The notes beneath the pieces were generated by a model, which saw only the letters and a list, made by a program, of their open reading frames with translations, was not told the origin of the DNA and made no database searches. Both the position numbers and the translations under genes were made by a program. From Opitutaceae bacterium (GTDB taxonomy: Bacteria > Verrucomicrobiota > Verrucomicrobiia > Opitutales > Opitutaceae), in the NCBI GenBank assembly GCA_005792355.1, contig SXSC01000182.1:1-64000 (forward strand): a DNA stretch of 64,000 bases. Reading direction: 5' to 3'. This document shows positions 42,015 through 51,270 of this stretch, piece after piece. How positions within the stretch are numbered: position 1 is the first letter of the stretch; each line of letters starts with the position of its first letter.

Positions 42015-44459
42015 GTGAAAATTTCCCCTCGTTCCCGCCTCCCGCGATCCAATCGTGTCGCCCTGCGCTTGCTGTTGACGACGGGTGCAATATCGCTCCT
42101 CGCCGGCGCCCTCTTTCTTGCCGGCTGCGGCACGACCGCAGTGGAGCAACCGCGGCCCGTCGCGCCGGCCACCCCCGCCGCGCCGCCGTTCAAACCCGCC
42201 AAGCTCACCGCCATCGACGACGCCATCGCCCGCGCCATCGCCGCCAGGAAAATTCCCGGCGGCGTGATCTGGATCGAGCGCGCCGGCGAGACCTACCGCA
42301 AGGCCTACGGCCACCGCGCCCTCACTCCCGCGCCCGACGCAACCACCGCCGACACCATCTACGACGCCGCGTCGCTCACCAAGGTGATCGCCACCACCAC
42401 CGCGATCATGCAACTCGTCGAGCGCGGAAAACTGGAACTCGACGCCCCCGTCGCCCGTTACGTGCCTGCCTTCGGGCAGCACGGGAAGGAAATCGTCACC
42501 CTGCGCCATTTGATGACGCACATGTCAGGCCTTCGCCCCGGCATCCCCGCCACGCCGCCGTGGACGGGCGTCGACGCCGCGATCGCCCGCGCCTGTTCCG
42601 AAAAACTGCAGCACGCCCCCAACAGCCTTTTTGTCTACAGCGACATCAACTTTATCGTGCTCGGCGAACTCGTGCGGATCGCCAGTGGACGCCCGCTCGA
42701 CGTCTACACCCGCGACGAAATCTTCCGGCCGCTCCAGATGCAGGATAGCGGCTTTCTGCCGCCAGCGGCAAAATTGGCCCGCATCGCCCCCACCGAACTC
42801 GTCGAGGGGAAAATGATCCACGGCGTCGTGCACGATCCCACGTCACGGCGCATGGGCGGCGTCGCCGGCCACGCGGGATTGTTTCTCACGACCGCCGACC
42901 TCGCGCGGTTTTGCCGGATGCTCGTCGGCCAGGGCCAACTCGACGGCGTGCGCATCCTCAGTGCCGCCAGCGTCGCGGAGATGACGCGGATCCAGAACGA
43001 CGGATCGAGCCGCCGCGGGCTCGGCTGGGACATCGACACCAGCTACTCGGGCCCGCGCGGGCGCTGGTTCCCGGCGGGTCAGACGTTTGGTCACACCGGC
43101 TGGACCGGCACGAGCGTCTGGATCGATCCGATCGAGAAGACGTTCATCATTTTCTTCAGCAACCGGGTGTATCCGGATGGCAAGGGCGACGCGACGCCGA
43201 TCCGCCGCGAGCTTGCCACGCTCGCCGCCGAAGCCATGGGCCGCGACCGCGACGCGGTGCTCAACGGCATCGACGTGCTCGTGCGCGAAGATTTCGCCCG
43301 GCTGCGCGGACTGCGCCTCGGCCTGATTACCAATCACAGCGGCCGTGATCGCCAGGGCCGCCCCACCATCGATCTGTTGCACGCCGCAAAGGATGTGAAG
43401 CTCGTGTCCCTGTTCAGTCCAGAACACGGCATCCGCGGCGCGGCCGACGACAAGGTGGACGACACCGTCGACGAGAAGACAAAACTTCCGGTCTACAGCC
43501 TGTATGGCGCCGCGCCCCGGCGCATTCCCGGCATGACCCAGGCCGACTACGACCTGGCGGTGATTCGGGCGCGCGCGCCGAAGGACGAGCAATTGCGCGA
43601 GATCGATGCGCTCGTCTTCGACATCCAGGACATCGGTGCGCGGTTCTACACGTATTCGGCCACGCTCGGCGCGGCGGTCGAGGCGGCCGCCCGCGCGAAG
43701 AAGCGGATCATCGTGCTCGATCGGATCAACCCCATCGCCGGCGCGCGCTTCGAGGGTCCCATCCAGACACGCGCCCCCAGCTTCATCGGTTTCCATCCCA
43801 TTCCGGTGCGCCACGGCCTGACGCTCGGCGAACTTGCCCTGCTGTTCAACGTCGAGCGGAATTTCGGCGCCAACCTCGAAGTAATCCGCTGTGAAAATTG
43901 GGCTCGCGATCGCTGGCTCGACGACACCGGCCTGCCGTGGACCAACCCCTCGCCCTCCATGCGCAGCCTTACCGCCGCCACGCTGTATCCGGGCTTTTGC
44001 CTGCTGGAGAGCACTTCGATTTCGATGGGCCGCGGGACCGCCAAGCCCTTCGAGCAGGTCGGCGCGCCCTACGTCGACGGCGTGAGACTCGCTGCGGAGC
44101 TGAACGCCCGCCCGCTCCCCGGCGTGCGTTTCGAGCCCGTGAAATTCACCCCGAGCATGTCATTTTACCCCGGACCCGCGGCATCGCTGAAGTACAAGGA
44201 TCAGGAGTGCGGCGGCGTCCGCGCGATTCTGACGGACCGTGTGCGCTGCAACGTCGTCGACCTCGGCATCGAACTCGCGCTGGCCGTGCAACGGCTCTAC
44301 CCGGACAAATTCAGAGTCGAAGACATGGGCCGCCTGCTCGGCGACGACGAAACTCTGAACGCCATCAAGGCCGGCGAATCGCTCGCGCAGATCAAGGCCC
44401 GCTGGACGGACGGGCTCGCCAAGTTTGAACAACGACGCAAGCCGGCGTTGCTCTACTGA
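42015..44459 (+). CDS. Lipoprotein fusing an AmiE-like serine hydrolase to NamZ (DUF1343)
   Basis: 814 aa from a GTG start, with a lipobox LAGC (Cys38). Residues 65-400 are a beta-lactamase-fold hydrolase: Ser120-x-x-Lys123 (SLTK), Tyr208-Ser-Asp and HTG (360-362). Residues of about 415-814 are DUF1343: GLRLGLITNHSG, FSPEHGIRG with Glu470, YSLYG, DIQDIGARFYTY, and a C-terminal FYPGPA region. In Bacillus subtilis the two activities are separate neighbouring genes, amiE (ybbE) and namZ (ybbC), of the murein-recycling operon: amidase removing peptide and exo-N-acetylmuramidase. The fusion implies peptidoglycan fragment turnover in the periplasm, anchored to a membrane. Confidence 0.9.
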   Translation: MKISPRSRLPRSNRVALRLLLTTGAISLLAGALFLAGCGTTAVEQPRPVAPATPAAPPFKPAKLTAIDDAIARAIAARKIPGGVIWIERAGETYRKAYGHRALTPAPDATTADTIYDAASLTKVIATTTAIMQLVERGKLELDAPVARYVPAFGQHGKEIVTLRHLMTHMSGLRPGIPATPPWTGVDAAIARACSEKLQHAPNSLFVYSDINFIVLGELVRIASGRPLDVYTRDEIFRPLQMQDSGFLPPAAKLARIAPTELVEGKMIHGVVHDPTSRRMGGVAGHAGLFLTTADLARFCRMLVGQGQLDGVRILSAASVAEMTRIQNDGSSRRGLGWDIDTSYSGPRGRWFPAGQTFGHTGWTGTSVWIDPIEKTFIIFFSNRVYPDGKGDATPIRRELATLAAEAMGRDRDAVLNGIDVLVREDFARLRGLRLGLITNHSGRDRQGRPTIDLLHAAKDVKLVSLFSPEHGIRGAADDKVDDTVDEKTKLPVYSLYGAAPRRIPGMTQADYDLAVIRARAPKDEQLREIDALVFDIQDIGARFYTYSATLGAAVEAAARAKKRIIVLDRINPIAGARFEGPIQTRAPSFIGFHPIPVRHGLTLGELALLFNVERNFGANLEVIRCENWARDRWLDDTGLPWTNPSPSMRSLTAATLYPGFCLLESTSISMGRGTAKPFEQVGAPYVDGVRLAAELNARPLPGVRFEPVKFTPSMSFYPGPAASLKYKDQECGGVRAILTDRVRCNVVDLGIELALAVQRLYPDKFRVEDMGRLLGDDETLNAIKAGESLAQIKARWTDGLAKFEQRRKPALLY

Positions 44460-44499
44460 CTCAAGGGAGTCGGGGTGACAGCTCACCCCGGGAGCTTGA

Positions 44500-44620
44500 G
44501 GTGGCCGAACCCGGCCTGCCTCCGCCGCCCGCGAACCGATTCGAGAGCGAACGGTTCAAAAACCGATGAGGACCTCGGGTTCCACCTTTCAGTGTTTTCG
44601 TTTTCAGAGGTGCAACGCAC
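44500..44620 (+). repeat. Structured repeat family C, copy c
   Basis: GGTGG (44500-44504) pairs with CCACC (44582-44586). It contains GAGAGCG, CGGTTCAAAAACCG and GAGGACCTCGGGTTCC, then the conserved tail TTTCAGTGTTTTCGTTTTCA. It sits between two convergent genes. Confidence 0.7.
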
Positions 44621-44656
44621 TTCGCCTGCATCGATCCGCCGAACGGAAGATCCCGC

Positions 44657-45799
44657 CTACCGTCCCAGCCACCCCAACTCCACCGCGCACCGGACCCGTT
44701 TCCCGCCGCCGGAGACAAGTTCGATGCCACCCCTGGCCTCGCGGATGTCCGCCACGCGATCGAAGCCACCCGGGATCGCCGCGACCCCGATGATGTAATT
44801 GACGGCCGTCGGTTTCTTCGGGTGCAGCGCGATCGTCGTCGGAATGCCGCGGCGGTTGAGCGGATTCGCTTTCGCGGACTCGGCGAGCCCGTAGTGAAAA
44901 TAACTCGTCGTGTCCTCGATGCCCATCACGGCGGTGTGCCGGCCGTTCCACGGCGCGTAGTGCCGGCCACCATTCGAGATCCACAGAATGGTGTGCCGCA
45001 GCACGCGGGGGTCGCGCAGCGCAAAGTAAACGTAGCGCTGCACCGGAAAGGTCACAGCATTCCAAGCAAACGGAAGTTTCGCATCCGCCGTAAGCATCAC
45101 GAGATCCTCGTAGCCTCGGCGCGCCGGAAAGCGCGTGAGGTCGGTCGTGCCGCCGGCGAGCAGCGGCACGCGCTCGAGGGTGCGGAAGGTCGCCCCGGCC
45201 CGCAGCGAGGAGTAGCCGCGGTTCTCCGGCGATTCGAACGCATCCGGCAGCACCTGGCCGCGGACAAACCGGCTCGTGCTCACGATGCCGGAGCCCGGGA
45301 GGTCGGGGAATTTCACCATCGCATGGTGCCCGACGCTCATCGCCCCGCGGGCCCCGGAAAGCACATGGCGCTGGTAAATGACGGGCTGCCCTTCCGGCGC
45401 CATCAGGGTTTTTTCGACGCGGCCACGTCGCACGCGCAGATCGAGGCTCGCGCGAAGCGTCACGCGCTCGTCGGTGTGCTCGATCGTCGCGCGCCGCCAT
45501 TTCGCATTGGCGGTCTCGCCGTGTGGCGGATGCTGCTCGCCGCGCCAGGGCGTGCCGTTGCCGCCAAACGGTGCGCAGAAAAAATCGCCGCGCAACGCGC
45601 GGAGCAGCGGGATCGTCCCGCGGGCCAGCGGCTCCTCGGCCCACGGCGCAATCGACCAGGGGCTGACCGTGCGGTGATCGAGCCGGAAGGAAACGGGGCC
45701 GAGGTGGCCGCCCAGCTTCGTCAGATACGCATGCACGTGGCTCGACCGAAGCGACCAGGAGGGCTGGCCGTGGATGTTTTGCAACGAAGGGGCGCTCAT
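44657..45799 (-). CDS. Galactose-mutarotase-like protein of unknown function
   Basis: 380 aa from MSAPSLQNIHGQPSWSL. Beta-rich throughout with no signal peptide. Features reminiscent of aldose-epimerase/mutarotase-like proteins are LTKLGGHLGPVSFRLD near the N-terminus, FFCAPFGGN, and HTILWISNGGRHYAPWNGRHTAVMGIEDT. An acidic/His catalytic pair cannot be fixed with certainty. Members of this group are often found with carbohydrate catabolism genes. The gene faces the AmiE-NamZ fusion and is divergent from vapBC. Confidence 0.6.
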   Translation of the reverse strand: MSAPSLQNIHGQPSWSLRSSHVHAYLTKLGGHLGPVSFRLDHRTVSPWSIAPWAEEPLARGTIPLLRALRGDFFCAPFGGNGTPWRGEQHPPHGETANAKWRRATIEHTDERVTLRASLDLRVRRGRVEKTLMAPEGQPVIYQRHVLSGARGAMSVGHHAMVKFPDLPGSGIVSTSRFVRGQVLPDAFESPENRGYSSLRAGATFRTLERVPLLAGGTTDLTRFPARRGYEDLVMLTADAKLPFAWNAVTFPVQRYVYFALRDPRVLRHTILWISNGGRHYAPWNGRHTAVMGIEDTTSYFHYGLAESAKANPLNRRGIPTTIALHPKKPTAVNYIIGVAAIPGGFDRVADIREARGGIELVSGGGKRVRCAVELGWLGR

Positions 45800-45942
45800 G
45801 TCCCGAGGATTGCCCGACTGCGCACGGTGGCAAGCGCAAGCCCGCTTCATTTCACCTCCGTCCGGCAGGTTTTGACTTTGGCGATTTGGTCCCGATCGTC
45901 CCGCACCCTTGACCGTTGCCGGAAAAACTGCATCACTACATC

Positions 45943-46188
45943 ATGATGCGCACGACAATCTCAATTGACGATGACGTGGCGGACGTCGCCCAGATGATGG
46001 CGCGGGCGTCCGGGCAGCGACTCGGGGCCGTCATCTCCGAGCTGGCGCGACGCGGTTTGCGCGCGCCGGTGGGAGCTCAAACCGGCGTGACTTCCGCGGC
46101 GCGCCGGTTTGCCACGTTTGACGTGCCGACCGATCCGAAGCCCGTCTCCGTGGCGGCGGCGCGCCGGGCTTGGGAGGAGAGCCGGTGA
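45943..46188 (+). CDS. vapB: Ribbon-helix-helix antitoxin (VapB-like)
   Basis: 81 aa starting MMRTTISIDDDVADVAQMMAR; either of two adjacent ATGs can start it. The N-terminal strand TTISIDDD and following helices (ASGQRLGAVISELARRGL) form a ribbon-helix-helix DNA-binding domain. The C-terminal part, with FDVPTDPKPVS and a helix, is the likely toxin-neutralising tail. The stop overlaps the toxin start (GTGA). Expected to bind VapC and repress its own promoter. Confidence 0.9.
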   Translation: MMRTTISIDDDVADVAQMMARASGQRLGAVISELARRGLRAPVGAQTGVTSAARRFATFDVPTDPKPVSVAAARRAWEESR

Positions 46189-46619
46189 AGCAGCCGCGGG
46201 TACTGGCCGACGCCAATGTGCTGCTGGCACTCGCGTGGCCGACCCACCCGTTTCACGGCCGGGCCACGATGCGCCTCGCTGGTTCGGCGCCTTGGGCGAC
46301 GTGTCCGCTGACGCGCGCGGCGTTCGTCCGTTTATCGAGCAACCCGTTGGTGGTGGGCCGGCCGGTGACGCCGCTGGAGGCCTGGCGATTGTTGGCGGGC
46401 TGGCTGCGGGACAAAGAACATCTCGCGCTCGATCGCGAACCGTCTGGCTTTGCCGTTCATTTCGAGAAGATCCTGGCGCGGTGTCTGGGCCACAACCAGG
46501 TCAACGACGCCTATCTCGTGGCGCTGGCCGCCGCGCATCGCGTAAGGGTGGTCACATTTGATGGGCCCCTCGCCGCCCTCGCGCCGGAACCGGGGCTGGT
46601 GGAAGTGCTGAAGCCGTGA
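46185..46619 (+). CDS. vapC: PIN-domain toxin (VapC-like ribonuclease)
   Basis: 144 aa from a GTG that overlaps the antitoxin stop. PIN-domain acidic residues are Asp9 (VLADANVLLALAW), Asp108 (VNDAYLVALA) and Asp126 (VVTFD). The segment TCPLTRAAFVRLSSNPLVVG matches the VapC subfamily in which the second canonical Glu is not obvious. Such toxins cleave tRNA or rRNA and are held inactive by the antitoxin. The pair is isolated between metabolic genes, consistent with a mobile addiction module. Confidence 0.9.
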   Translation: MKQPRVLADANVLLALAWPTHPFHGRATMRLAGSAPWATCPLTRAAFVRLSSNPLVVGRPVTPLEAWRLLAGWLRDKEHLALDREPSGFAVHFEKILARCLGHNQVNDAYLVALAAAHRVRVVTFDGPLAALAPEPGLVEVLKP

Positions 46620-46635
46620 CGGGCGAAGAAGCTCT

Positions 46636-48144
46636 TCACTTCACCGCCTCGAGGTAATCGCTCAGCGTCCGCAGATTCAGGATGAAGGCCTCCGTCGTGA
46701 TCTGCTCTCCGCTCACCCGCTTGCCGCCGGTGACCAGACATCGGCCTTGCGCATCGAGCGCCGCCATGGCCGCCCGCACGCGCGGCTCGAGCGCTTTCGC
46801 CCGCGCCGCCCGCGCCTTCGGCGTTTTCGCCTTTTCCTCCGCCGCCTGGCGCTTCGCGAGCAGGGCGACGCGACCGGCCGACTTCACGTCTTCATAGTAC
46901 CGGATCACCGCCGGAATGCCGTACTCGCCCTTCCACGAGTAACCGGTCTGCCGTTCCTCGCTCAGATCCTCGAGGCGATACTTTATCTTGCCGTCGCGAT
47001 CGCCGTAAATCGGCGTGTTCGTCCCAAGTTCGTACATGCGCGCCCAGAGACCGGGCGAGATCGCTGAACGCTGGTACCACGCGATCGCCCGCGGCAATCC
47101 CGCGAGGTATTTCGCGTCGCCCGTCTCCAGATGGAGATCCACGAGCAGCCGCATGGCCCCGGCGCCTTCGTTTGAAACCACGCACGGGGGCTCGAACGCG
47201 CGCGCCCACGCGGGCTCGAGCTGCGGGTTGTATTGCTGCGCCCACGCCGGCTGCGGCTCGGGCAGCTGCGCCAGAATCAGAAAATCGCCGCCCCGGAGCG
47301 CCGCCGCGCGATATTCCGGCCGGCCGAGGCGCTTCGCCGCGTCGAGCAGGGTCAGCACACAATCGCGGTGCGTGTTGTCGTTGAGCGTGTAGTAGCCGTT
47401 GTAGTTGTGCTTCGGGTACTCGCGGGGATAGTCCTTGGGAAACCGCGCCGGCTGCACCGGATACTCCCGCGCCTCGACCGGCACCCCTGTCCAGCGCTGC
47501 GGCCAGCCGCCATTCGGCCGTTGCGCCTCCAGCAGCCGCCGCAGCGCGTAGTCCCGCGCCTCGCGGATGCGCCCATCGCGCGGCTCCGCCGCACCCTGGC
47601 TCGCCTCGGCCACCGCGAGCAGCAGCCGCAGCGCGCTCTGCGTGTTGTCGTCATCGAAGGTCGTGACATTCTTCCGCTTCGCCGCCGCCGCCGCGGAGAT
47701 TTTCCCGACATCGCTGCGCCGATACCAGTTCGCGCTCAGTTTCGGATCGAACTCGATCAGATAATCCCACCCGCCGGACTCCAGCTGCCCCACCGCGAGC
47801 GCATCCGCCGCGGCCCTCGCCGCCTCGAGGTATTGGGGATCGCCCGTGACCTCATGCGCCCGCAGGAAAGCCATGCCCATCGACGGCGTGCCTGGCGGTT
47901 GCACCCAGATCTGCGTGGGCGACGCCACGTTTTCACCCGCGCGCTCCTTGAGGTCCGGCGAATAGCGCCAGAGGTATCCACCCTCGGTGGCGATCGACCG
48001 CATGAATGCCGTGGACCGGCCCATCGCGGCGCGGGCCTGAACCGGCAGCGCGTCCTCCGCGGCGGACGCGACCATGGCACCAGTTAGCGCCAGCGAAATT
48101 GATAATCCGAATGGTCGAAGCTGCAGGGTTGGTTTCATGTGCAT
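46636..48144 (-). CDS. Secreted pectate lyase, PL10-type
   Basis: 502 aa with a signal peptide (LSISLALTGAMVASA). It is mainly an alpha/alpha barrel: QLESGGWDYLIEF, TTFDDDNTQSALRLLL, RPNGGWPQRWTG, HNYNGYYTLNDNTHRDCVLTLLDAAKR and TGYSWKGEYG. The N-G-G-W-P-Q and T-L-N-D-N-T segments are hallmarks of PL10 pectic acid lyases, with the Asp/Asn region binding calcium and polygalacturonate. The C-terminal Lys/Ala-rich helix leads to a short end domain. Together with the CE8 pectinesterase at 6.5 kb it indicates pectin use. Start at the first of two close Mets (MHMKP); the second is equally possible. Confidence 0.88.
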   Translation of the reverse strand: MHMKPTLQLRPFGLSISLALTGAMVASAAEDALPVQARAAMGRSTAFMRSIATEGGYLWRYSPDLKERAGENVASPTQIWVQPPGTPSMGMAFLRAHEVTGDPQYLEAARAAADALAVGQLESGGWDYLIEFDPKLSANWYRRSDVGKISAAAAAKRKNVTTFDDDNTQSALRLLLAVAEASQGAAEPRDGRIREARDYALRRLLEAQRPNGGWPQRWTGVPVEAREYPVQPARFPKDYPREYPKHNYNGYYTLNDNTHRDCVLTLLDAAKRLGRPEYRAAALRGGDFLILAQLPEPQPAWAQQYNPQLEPAWARAFEPPCVVSNEGAGAMRLLVDLHLETGDAKYLAGLPRAIAWYQRSAISPGLWARMYELGTNTPIYGDRDGKIKYRLEDLSEERQTGYSWKGEYGIPAVIRYYEDVKSAGRVALLAKRQAAEEKAKTPKARAARAKALEPRVRAAMAALDAQGRCLVTGGKRVSGEQITTEAFILNLRTLSDYLEAVK

Positions 48145-48453
48145 TCCCGGTTGAGGTCTTCAAGCGTGATCCGTCCGCCGCCAAAACGCGAGCCGCCGGA
48201 CGCGGCCGGGTGCATTTCCGAGTGGATGGTAATTGACGCAAGGCCCACGGAGCGGCGGTTGCCTAAACGCCGACGGGCGGCGCAGGCAAAGGGCGCTTGG
48301 GCAAGCGCCCCTCCTTCCGGGCATGCCGACAATCGGCAGCGGCACCCGATGTCCCCGCGAGCCTCCTCGCGCGAACCTCATCCCGGCTTGCCTTGCGCCG
48401 CCGCAAGCATTCCCTAATTGCACGATTTCAAGTTTCCCGAAGCCCCGCGCCCG

Positions 48454-48936
48454 GTGAATGTCACTTCTCTCCTCATCAATGGCGTCCCGCGCTCGTGCGA
48501 CGCCGCGCCGGAGCGCACGCTGCTCAGCGTGCTGCGGGATGACCTCGGGCTGACGGGCACGAAGTACGGTTGCGGCGAGGGTCAGTGCGGTGCCTGCACG
48601 GTCCTCGTCGACGGCGTGCCGGTACGCTCCTGCCAGACACCGTGCGGCACGGTTGGCCCGCAAAAAGTCACGACCGTCGAGGGGCTCGAGCACGCCGGCA
48701 CCCTACACGCGCTGCAACAGGCCCTGATCGAGGTCGATGCGTTTCAGTGCGCGTACTGCGCCTCCGGCATGATCATGACCGGCGTCGCGCTGCTGGCGAA
48801 AAATCCGCAGCCGACCGAGCCGGAAATCGTACGATTCATGGACGGCAATATCTGCCGCTGCGGCACCTACCCCCGCATCATCGCGGCCATCACGCTCACC
48901 GCGTCGCGCCTGGCTGGGAAAGGAGGCTCGCGATGA
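48454..48936 (+). CDS. Molybdenum hydroxylase small subunit, [2Fe-2S] protein (IorA-like)
   Basis: 160 aa from a GTG at 48454 (VNVTSLLINGVPR); a TTG at 48418 would add 12 residues. The plant-type [2Fe-2S] site is YGCGEGQCGACTVLVDG with a fourth Cys downstream. The second cluster site is QCAYCASGM ... NICRCGTYPRI. It passes electrons from the molybdopterin subunit encoded next, whose ATG overlaps this stop (ATGA). No FAD subunit is adjacent, as in isoquinoline 1-oxidoreductase-type enzymes, which use other electron acceptors such as cytochromes. The 309-bp upstream gap (48145-48453) has no recognisable feature. Confidence 0.93.
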   Translation: MNVTSLLINGVPRSCDAAPERTLLSVLRDDLGLTGTKYGCGEGQCGACTVLVDGVPVRSCQTPCGTVGPQKVTTVEGLEHAGTLHALQQALIEVDAFQCAYCASGMIMTGVALLAKNPQPTEPEIVRFMDGNICRCGTYPRIIAAITLTASRLAGKGGSR

Positions 48937-51122
48937 ATTCTGCGGCAGCAATCTCCGCGGCTGGTGCAAGGATGGTAGGAGCGGCTTCACACCGCGACCC
49001 TGCCCATTCGTCGCGGCGTAGAGCCGCTCCTACAGCCGACCAGGCCGAAGCTCACCGCTTCACCCGTCGTGCATTCCTGAAATCCTGCGCCAGCGGCCTC
49101 GCTGTATTGTGGCTGGTCGATCCCCGCGAATTGCGCGCCCAGGCCGAGACGGGCGGTGCCGTCCGCGGCGGACGGCGCGGCGGCGGGCAACGCCCGCGCG
49201 AACTCGCGGCGTGGCTGCACCTCGCGGCCGACGGCACCGTGACGGTCTTCAGCGGCAAGGCCGAGGTCGGCCAGAACGTGCGCACGATGCTCACGCAGGC
49301 CGTCGCCGAGGAACTGCCGACCGCACTGACCGCGATTACGATCGTGCTCGCCGACACTTCGCTCGTGCCGTGGGACGGCGGCACCGCCGGCAGCCGCAGT
49401 ACGCCCGACATGGTGCCGCAGCTCCGCCGCGTCGCCGCCACCGCGCGTGAAGCGCTCCTCGATCTCGCGGCCAAACACTGGGGCGTCGATCGTGCCGCCC
49501 TGACCGCGGCCGATGGAAAAATTCTCCACACCACGACCCGGCGCTCGATCGGCTACGGTGAACTCACCAAGGGCGAGAGACTGGTGCTCAACGTCGCCGA
49601 GGCGATGGGGTTGAAACCTGCGACCGCGTGGCGGGTCATGGGCACCTCGGTACCCAAGGTTGACGGCCGCCGCGATGTCACCGGCCGGCACACGTACACC
49701 ACCGATCTCCACCGCCCGGGCATGCTGCACGGCCGCGTGCTCCGGCCGATCGCGTTCGGCGCCATCCTCGGCGCACTCGACACCGCCGCCGCCGAAGCGA
49801 TTCCCGGCGTAACCGTCGTGCGCGATGGCAATTTTGTCGGCACGACCGCACCCACCGAGCAGGTTGCGGCCCAGGCGATCACTGCGCTCCGGGCCGAGTG
49901 GCAAACAACGCCGCAGGTTTCGGAACGCGACTTGTTCACCCATCTTCGATCGACCGGGCGCAACGCTCCCGGTCCGATGGCGTCGCCCGCGCCCGGCGAA
50001 CTGCGCCACACTTACACCGTCGCGTACATCGCGCACGCTCCGCTCGAGCCGCGCGCGGCGGTGGCGGAATGGAAAAACGACCAGCTCACCGTCTGGACCG
50101 GCACGCAGCGGCCCTTTGGCGTGCGCAGCGAACTGGCGGCGGCGTTGAAAATTCCCGAGGAGCGCGTGCGCGTGATCGTGCCGGACACGGGATCCGGTTA
50201 CGGTGGAAAACATTCGGGCGAAGCCGCGGTGGAAGCCGCCCGCCTGGCCAGGGGTGCGGGCCAACCCGTCAAGCTAGTGTGGACGCGTGAGGAGGAGTTC
50301 ACCTGGGCCTACTTCCGCCCCGCCGGCGTGATCGACGTGGCGAGCACCGTGGACGGCAGTGGCCGGCTGACGCGCTGGGAGCATCGCAACTACAATTCCG
50401 GCAACGCCACGATCCGCGCGCTCTACGAGGTCGCCGACCGCACCGAAGTGTACCACGCCTCGCAGACGCCGCTGAAACAGGGTTCGTACCGCGGACTGGC
50501 GGGCACGGCGAATCACTTTGCGCGCGAAACGCACATCGACGAGCAGGCGCACGCCCTGCAGCTCGATCCGCTCGAATTCCGTCTGCGCAATCTCCGCGAC
50601 CCGCGCGCCCGGGCGGTGCTCGAAGCCGCGGCGCGCCAATTTGGCTGGGGCGGGCCCGGTGCGCGCGCGCCCGGCACGGGCCGCGGCCTCGCCGTCGGCT
50701 CCGACAAGGGCGGTTACATCGCCACGTGCGCCGAGGTCGCGGTGGACCGCGCGACGGGACGCGTGCGCGTGGTGCGCGTGGTGCAGGCATTTGAGTGCGG
50801 CGCGGTGGTGAACCCCGGCCAGTTGAAGAACCAGGTCGAGGGCTGCGTCGTGCAGGGCATCGGCGGTGCCTTGTTCGAGGCGGTGCGCTTCGAGCAGGGG
50901 CGAATCCTGAATCCTCGTTTCTCCCAGTACCGCGTGCCGCGCTTCAGCGACACGCCGCTCATCGAGGTCGTGCTGCTCGACCGCCAGGATCTCCCGTCCG
51001 CCGGCGGCGGCGAGGCCCCGCTCGAATGCATCGCGCCCGCGATCGGCAACGCCATGTTCTCCGCCACCAGCGTGCGCCTGCGCGCTTTGCCGCTCGCGCC
51101 AAATGGAGTGCGGTTTGGTTAG
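48933..51122 (+). CDS. Molybdenum hydroxylase large subunit, Tat-exported (IorB-like)
   Basis: 729 aa. The start is fixed by AGGAGG at 48921-48926 and the ATGA overlap with the small-subunit gene. Residues 45-60 (RRAFLKSCASGLAVLW) are a Tat signal. Before it, residues 15-34 are encoded by a REP palindrome (48975-49033). The mature part has the molybdopterin-binding segments of the xanthine dehydrogenase family: GSRSTPDM, TGTQRPFGVRSELA, GSGYGGKHSGEAAVEAARLA, QGSYRGLAGTANHFARE, and near the C-terminus GGGEAP with the probable catalytic Glu (about 693). It should hydroxylate an N-heterocycle or aldehyde in the periplasm. Confidence 0.92.
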   Translation: MNSAAAISAAGARMVGAASHRDPAHSSRRRAAPTADQAEAHRFTRRAFLKSCASGLAVLWLVDPRELRAQAETGGAVRGGRRGGGQRPRELAAWLHLAADGTVTVFSGKAEVGQNVRTMLTQAVAEELPTALTAITIVLADTSLVPWDGGTAGSRSTPDMVPQLRRVAATAREALLDLAAKHWGVDRAALTAADGKILHTTTRRSIGYGELTKGERLVLNVAEAMGLKPATAWRVMGTSVPKVDGRRDVTGRHTYTTDLHRPGMLHGRVLRPIAFGAILGALDTAAAEAIPGVTVVRDGNFVGTTAPTEQVAAQAITALRAEWQTTPQVSERDLFTHLRSTGRNAPGPMASPAPGELRHTYTVAYIAHAPLEPRAAVAEWKNDQLTVWTGTQRPFGVRSELAAALKIPEERVRVIVPDTGSGYGGKHSGEAAVEAARLARGAGQPVKLVWTREEEFTWAYFRPAGVIDVASTVDGSGRLTRWEHRNYNSGNATIRALYEVADRTEVYHASQTPLKQGSYRGLAGTANHFARETHIDEQAHALQLDPLEFRLRNLRDPRARAVLEAAARQFGWGGPGARAPGTGRGLAVGSDKGGYIATCAEVAVDRATGRVRVVRVVQAFECGAVVNPGQLKNQVEGCVVQGIGGALFEAVRFEQGRILNPRFSQYRVPRFSDTPLIEVVLLDRQDLPSAGGGEAPLECIAPAIGNAMFSATSVRLRALPLAPNGVRFG
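48975..49033. repeat. REP-like element, family A (copy 2), inside a coding sequence
   Basis: The left arm (48975-48998) starts GTAGGAGCGGCTTC; the right arm (49010-49033) ends GAGCCGCTCCTAC. 21 of 24 positions pair, with an 11-base loop. It is translated in frame at the N-terminus of the molybdenum hydroxylase large subunit. Copy 1 is at 6387-6453. Confidence 0.88.
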
Positions 51123-51270
51123 GGAATCTTGTACCGGGCGACCGCGACAGTCAGACAATCGGGCATCGAAAATCTGGAATTTCCAAACCACCGTGAAGTG
51201 CCACCAGCCCGAGCATCCGGTCCGAAATTGACCGGGGCCCGCTGCCCGATTTCACGATTCTCTCGTCTTC

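Noticed and set aside
44475-44798. Small plus-strand gene downstream of the AmiE-NamZ fusion
   Set aside because: It is made from the family C repeat and the antisense of the mutarotase-like gene, with no homology.
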